A stretch of DNA of 8,507 bases from Cytophagales bacterium (GTDB lineage Bacteria > Bacteroidota > Bacteroidia > Cytophagales > Cyclobacteriaceae), in the NCBI GenBank assembly GCA_029262935.1, contig JAJCYK010000022.1, forward strand, positions 1 to 8,507, given 5' to 3'. The notes beneath the pieces were generated by a model that was given only the letters and a program-made list of their open reading frames with translations, searched no databases and was not told the origin of the DNA. Each line of letters opens with the position of its first letter. Within the stretch, counting starts at the first letter, position 1. Position numbers and translations under genes: made by a program. Below, in pieces: positions 1 through 6,700 of the stretch.

Positions 1-2
1 CC

Positions 3-611
3 CAAATGATAACCAGACACATACACAGTAGTGTCATTGAACAAATCCAGAAGGTAGATGACCTGGCCGTATCAGCAACCGGCACCCAATATACGATTGA
101 GAATAATATCATTGTCCCCAAAAGCTTACACCTCTATGAAAGTACCGCTCCGGGTGCGAGCTTTGGCGAATCCACGGATGGCGTGTCATTCTCTCAATAT
201 GCAAACAGGTTGACTTATCATTCCTATGACGATAATGGTAATCCTGTAGAGTTGAGCAAGGAGGATGATGTTCATGTAGTCTACCTGTGGGGTTATAACA
301 AGTCTCTCCCTATTGCGCAAATTATGGACGCTACATTAACTCAAGTTGAGGCCATCCTGGGGGTAGATTATCATGGCGGAGTTGATGGCTTTACCGGTAC
401 GGAAGAACAATCCTTGCGTGATGGGTTGCCTGACAGTCATATTACGACCTACTCTTATGACCCATTAGTAGGAATGATTACCTCCACCGATCCACGGGGG
501 TTAACTACTACCTACGAGTACGATGCCTTAAGCAGGCTTAAACTTATTCGTGATCACAACAATAACATCGTGCAGAAGTACGAGTACGCGTACGATAATG
601 ATGGCAAATAA
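3..611 (+). CDS. YD-repeat (RHS-like) protein, C-terminal part only
   Basis: The frame is open to the left edge (a CAA codon precedes the first ATG at 6), so this is very probably the last ~200 residues of a much larger protein and the ATG at 6 is internal. Visible motifs are a YLWGYNKSLPIAQI segment (near 286-324), which is typical of the tail of large Bacteroidota YD proteins, then SYDPLVGMITSTDPRG and TTTYEYDALSRLKLIRDHNNN (split here as two YD-type repeats, about 454-560). It ends with YEYAYDNDGK. There is no toxin tip, no RHS core and no type IX sorting domain at the C terminus. The domain order (PLVGM, TDPRG, YEYD..GRL) is that of exported shell-like YD proteins of unknown function that often sit beside RHS genes in this phylum. 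It lies 31 bp upstream of the giant RHS gene in the same direction, so co-transcription is likely. Family assignment is confident; role is unknown. Confidence 0.85.
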   Translation, partial: QMITRHIHSSVIEQIQKVDDLAVSATGTQYTIENNIIVPKSLHLYESTAPGASFGESTDGVSFSQYANRLTYHSYDDNGNPVELSKEDDVHVVYLWGYNKSLPIAQIMDATLTQVEAILGVDYHGGVDGFTGTEEQSLRDGLPDSHITTYSYDPLVGMITSTDPRGLTTTYEYDALSRLKLIRDHNNNIVQKYEYAYDNDGK

Positions 612-642
612 ATCCCTTCCTCAGACCTTGAAACCAGCTACT

Positions 643-720
643 ATGAAACTTACCATCGCCGCCAAGAATATCATTTTGCAAGTTGTTGTGGCATGCAGCT
701 TACTGCCCGCGTTAGGTCAA
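643..720 (+). other. Sec signal peptide of the RHS protein
   Basis: The first 26 residues have Lys at 2 and 8, a hydrophobic core (IILQVVVACSLLPAL) and small residues before a likely cleavage near ALGQ|N. Cys17 sits inside the hydrophobic core and is not in a lipobox (residues before it are VVA), so signal peptidase I processing is preferred over lipidation. This predicts export across the inner membrane. No C-terminal type IX sorting domain is seen, so the route over the outer membrane is unknown. Confidence 0.8.
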
Positions 721-3700
721 AACTGTGATGCTCCCACGGGCTTAACGAACAATCCCTTGATTATCGATAGTCGCAATGCTGCTATAGTTGATTGGAATGC
801 GGCTACTGGTGCAGACCACTACTTTTTGATCTATCGCCCTGTGGGGCATACCAGTTGGCTAGCCAGCAGTACGGCAAACCTCACAGATACTGTTTACGGG
901 TTACAAGCCAATACCAGTTATGAATGGCAGGTCAGAACGTTTTGTACGGCCGACGAAACCGTAAGTTCCGGGTATTCCAGCTTAGACACCTTCACCAGTA
1001 CTAATGGTTTGTCCTGTGATATTGCCAATGGTTTAGGTAGCCTACCTGCTGTGGATTCGGTTACCCTGAGTTGGAATGCGGTGCCTGCAGTGGACCATTA
1101 TTACGTGCTTTATCGACTGAAAGGCTCCTCGGATCCTTGGCAAGAAGTAACGACCAGTGGAACTACTTCGGCGGTTGTTAACGGGCTAACTTCGGATACG
1201 GAATATGAATGGCAAATGAAAGCCTTTTGTACTACCAGTAGCGAGAACGCCGACGGGGCAGATGCGTACTATTCGGAATTGGGCTATTTTGAAACTCTAG
1301 CCATTGGAGAAATTGTACCTGATGTTTTAGAAATTCAAGCCTTACGGGACTTTTATGAAAACACCGGCGGCGATAGTTGGACGGATAACAGCAATTGGCC
1401 CTCGGGTACGGCTTGGGATACGGTTACCAGTGTGAATCTAATAACTAATTGGTTTGGAATTACGGTTGTCAGCGGAGATGTTACGCAACTAATTCTTAGG
1501 GATAACAACTTAACCGGCTCACTGCAAGAGTCATTAGGAAATCTTATCGCACTTGAGACATTGGCCTTAATGGACAATAACCTCAACGGCACCTTAGAAC
1601 CCTTTATCACCGACAATCTATTAAACCTTACTCTCTTAGAGCTACGAGGCAACAACTACACCGGGAGCATACCAGAATCTATTGGTAACCTTACCAACTT
1701 GATCATTTTGGATTTCCGCTATACAAATTTTGACGGGTTGATTCCGCAGGGACTAGGTAACCTGACAAACCTGGAAACTTTACGGCTGGAATCCAATAGT
1801 TTTGATGCTCAACCCCTGCCGGATACCTTGAGGAACCTGGTTAACCTACGTAAGCTAATTGCTTTTGGTGACAGTTTAACCGGCCCCTTACCAGAATGGA
1901 TCGGGTCACTTGCCAACCTACATCACATAAATTTATCCGTGAACAATTTTACGGGTGGAATCCCAAGTTCCTATGAAAACTTAACGGGTCTCACCATCCT
2001 AAGTCTTCATAGCAATCAATTGGATGGAGCTATATCACCAGCTATATCAGGATTTTCTGGTTTAATTAGTGTGCAATTACAAGGGAACAGTTTCACTACT
2101 TTCCCTGACTTTACGGCACATCCCAGTCCACAGAATATAGATGTAGCCATTGAGAACAATCAGATCCACGATAGTTTTATCAACCCACATTTGGTGGCGG
2201 ACTCTTCGATTTTCGAGGAGTTTACTTATACGCCCCAAAATGTGGGTGGGAGTGTCCTCACGGGCACGGTTCCCGATGATCAGGAGTACAATGCTTTGGT
2301 AGAATTGTATTTGAGCACCAATGGCGACAATTGGGTAGACCGCAGCAATTGGTTTAATGGCACTTCAATAGACAGCATCGCCACCTGGTTTGGTATTACT
2401 GTAGTAGGAGGTGATGTAACTAGAATTGACTTGCCCAATAATAATGCTACTGGCCCGTTACCCAACGCGTTAGGTGATTTGCCTACCTTAACCCGTATTG
2501 ATTTTACCGGTAGCAGCATTACTGGAATCCTTCCTGATTCTATGGCTAATCTCACCGCGCTCACCCATATTTACTTGAACAGCAATCAAATAACGGAGTT
2601 GCCGAGTTGGATTGGAGACCTCACCGCTTTGAAGGTTCTCAATCTAGGAAGCAATGCTTTGGATGGCTCCAGCATACCTGCAAGTATTACCGACCTGGTG
2701 TCTTTGGAGTTGTTAATTCTGGATAATAATGGTTTGATAGGCAGTTTACCGGCCAACATTGGCGATCTAATCAACTTACAACAGCTGCAGGTTCATTTTA
2801 ACCAACTGTCTGGACCGCTACCGACTTCTTTGCGGGACCTGAGTAACTTAACCCATCTTCATATTTATAATAACCTGTTTAGCGGCACCTTGCGCTCCTC
2901 TTATGGGGGCTTGACCAACTTGGTGGAGCTTTTAGCGGGGCAAAACGATTTCACGGGCAGTATTCCCGGTTCCTTCAGCGGCCTGGTGAATTTAAAAAAA
3001 TGGACTCTAAGCAATAACGAGTTCACTGGAGATTTTCCCAGCTGGATTGGTAGCTTAACTCAAATGATTACCTTGACTTTTCACGAGAACGATTTTACGG
3101 GCAGCATCCCTGCTGGTATTGGCAATTTAACCTTGTTGGATAAGTTTTGGGTAGGGGGTAATGAGATGTCGGGCAGCCTGCCCAGCGAGCTGGGCAACTG
3201 TACTGCGCTGACCAGTCTATACCTGTACAACAACAACTTTGTAGGCACGATCCCCAGTACGTTCTCTAATCTAGTCAACCTGGAGGAGATGATCCTCAGC
3301 CAAAATAGCTTTACCGGTGACTTGCCGGCCTATTTTACCGGGTTTCCCAATTGGATAGAGTTAAAGCTCATTGGCAATGACTTTAGTAGTATCCCGGACT
3401 TTAGCGCTCATAGTAATGCAGCCAACCTCACTTATTGGGTGTATAGCAATAAACTGGACTTTGGCGACTTAGAGCCTAACTTTACGGCTACCGATACCCA
3501 TCCTTTTGCCGATTTTGTATATCACACGCAACCTACTAGCTATCCTACCCAGTTTATCAGCTTTGTAGCTGGAGCCTCTACAGACTTCACCATACAAACT
3601 GGAGGTACGAGCAACCAATACCAATGGGAACGTAGTATAGATGGGGTGTGGACTGATATCATAGGTCAGACCAACACAACTTTCTCTTTGGCTAGCGCAG

Positions 3701-6700
3701 CCAATGGCGATGCGGGTACCTACCGTTGTCGTATTACCAATACCACCATTACGGATCTCACCTTATATTCTGAAACCGTGGAGTTGATGGAAGACATAGG
3801 CTCTGTGGTCAGTAACCGTCCTACGGAGGTGGCAGGGCCTGGTATTGAAGGAACGCCTGCACCACCTACGGTATCGGTAACACCACACGTAAACTATGTG
3901 CGTAGTTTTACCTCCCGGGTGTCTGGTTTAACTACAGATGCCCAATTGAGTTTATCCAGTGCTACTGCGGACGTACAACTGAGTACCACCTATATTGATG
4001 GATTAGGCAGGCCTGTGCAAACCGTTGTCAAACAGGAATCACCATTAGGCCGTGATATCGTGCAACCGGTAGCCTATGATGCCTTTGGCCGTCAGCCCCA
4101 ACAGTTTTTACCTTATACTCATAGTGAAATTACCAACCCGGGGGAATTTCGACGTAATGCTCTGGAAGAGCAACACACTTTTTACCAGAGCCCCGGCACA
4201 GACCGTGCGGGTACGGGTTACCCCTACAGTGGAACCGTGTTTGAGAGCTCCCCGCTTAACCGCCCGCTAAGTGTGACTGCCCCGGGAGAAACCTGGCGCC
4301 AAGGTCAAGGCCGGGGTATTAAGACCAACTATTTGACCAACACCCAATCGGAAAATGTACACGATTGGGATATTGATCCTGTCACGGGTAGCCTGAGCAC
4401 CTCGGGTAGGTATACAGACGGAGCGTTGATTAAAACTGAAACCATTGATGAGCACGAAAATAGTGTTTTGGAATATACGGACAAACGCGGCCGGGTGGTG
4501 CTTAGGAAAGTAGAAGAAAGCATGGATACCTACGGAGGGACGAATTACCTGCAAACTTATTATGCCTATGATGATTTTGATAATTTAAGGTACGTATTAC
4601 CCCCAGAACTTGCCCACGATATTCCCTATGATATCAGTACCGGGAACTTGCTTACCAATAACGATTTGGTGGATCAAACGAATGTTTCTGAACATGGAAA
4701 TGTTACTTTCACCAGTGAAACGAGCAATAGTAATACCTACCTGCGTGTAGAAGTAGACGATGAGGTCTTTACTAATCCGGGTATGTCCTTTAACAATGCG
4801 GCGGCCATTTCCGTCACCCCTGAAGCCACCTATACCTATTATGTAAAAGGATACCAGGGCCCTAGTGGACGTACTTCTTTGTACATCCGGGACTTGACCA
4901 ACAACTTGGATATCGTTTTTAATCATTTGGAGTACGCCTTGCCTTATCAGGCCCAAGAAGGCTGGATAAGTGCCACTTTTACAGTACCCGCGGGGGTAAC
5001 GCAAATTCGAGCCCAGGTGCTATGGGCGCAGCGTACCACTGGTGATTACATGTATATCGATAAAGCCATATTGGTGCCTGGAGTAGCATCGGCTACTATG
5101 AGCGCTACCGATTTGGATCGCTGGGCTTTTCAATACCAGTACGATGAGCGCCAGCGGATGATTGAAAAGCAGGTGCCGGGAGCCGAGCCTATGTATATGG
5201 TTTACGACAAACGAGACCGTTTGGTACTCACACAAGATGGTAATCAACGGGATGGGGGCACTCAATGGGTGTATACCAAATTCGATGCTCTGAATCGCCC
5301 CATTATTACGGGTTTCTACACGGCTCCCAATCAAGCTACGCGGGCTAGCTTGCAGGCTGATGTGAACGCACATACGGTACTCTTTGAAACCCGCACCTCC
5401 AATGGTTCAGGATATACCAATACCAGTTTTCCTGCCGGTGTTTCTAATGGTACCATTAATACTGTGACCCATTATGATGATTACAGTTTTCCCTTCGGTG
5501 GGCAAAGTGGCTATGCTTTTGTGTCCGAATTAGACCATACGGCGCCCTTTAGTGAGGTGAAGGGACTGGCTACCGGATCTCGTTTACGGGTGCTAAACGC
5601 AGGCTTCTTGTTAGGTGTGACCTACTATGATGATTACGGGCGAGTAATCCAAACGATTACCCTGAATAATGTGGGAGGTCGGGATCGCGTCACCACTAGC
5701 TACGACTTTGTAGGTAATGTGCAGGAGTCGCTCACTACCCATAATGTGGGCAGTGGTCAAATCGTAGTGAAACGAGTCTTTAGTTATGATGATGCGGACC
5801 GATTGTTGTCTGTAACCCATCAGGTGGATAATGAACCGGTAATCACCTTGGCCGCGCATACTTATAATGAACTGGGTGAGTTGGCCAGCAAAGAACTGGG
5901 CGAAGACGATCAGGGGAACGCCTTACAAACGGTCGATTACCAGTACAACATCCGCGGTTGGCTGACCCATATCAACAATGCGGATCTTACCGAGTCGGAA
6001 GATCATTTCGGCATGGAATTGTTCTATGATCAGGGGTACGACCAAACGTATTACAATGGCAATATTGCGGGGGTAAAATGGCAGAGTACTTTGGACGGAG
6101 AGAAGCGCTCTTACGGTTATTTGTATGATCATGTGAATCGCATAACGGGAGCTGACTTTGTGGCACAAGGTAGTGGCACTGGGGCAATCACTTGGAATGC
6201 CAATGCCCTGGAAGTAGGGGATCATAGCGTGGATCATGTGAGTTATGATCGTAATGGGAATATTGAGCAATTAAAACGCTTTGGTTTAGATGCAGGAGCC
6301 CGGGTGGTATGGGATGACCTCTCCTACAGTTATGATGGGAATCAATTGCTGGTCGTGGATGATATTGGCCAGGCTGCAGGTTTTACTGATGATAACAATG
6401 CTTCGGGAATCGATGATTATGCCTACGATGATAATGGCAATATGATCTCCGATGAGAACAAAGACATCTCCTCGATCACTTACAATTATCTGAATCTGCC
6501 CGAGACGGTGACCTTTGCCGATGGCAACCAGATCGTGTACACCTATGATGCTACTGGTATTAAGCATGCGCAAGAAGTGATCGAAGGGGGAACAACCACG
6601 AAGACTACCGATTATGCTGGTGAATTTATTTATGAGAACGACACACTAGTGCAAATCTCTCATGAAGAAGGGCGCATCGTTCCCACTAGCCCTGGGCTAG

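Noticed and set aside
612..642. Promoter or terminator between the two large genes
   Set aside because: The 31-bp gap has no inverted repeat with a T-run and no match I can defend to the Bacteroidota TTTG / TAnnTTTG promoter pattern.
1324..3522. Nucleotide-level tandem repeat or CRISPR-like array
   Set aside because: The periodicity is in the protein (23-25 residue LRRs); the DNA copies are too diverged and lack conserved spacers or palindromic direct repeats.
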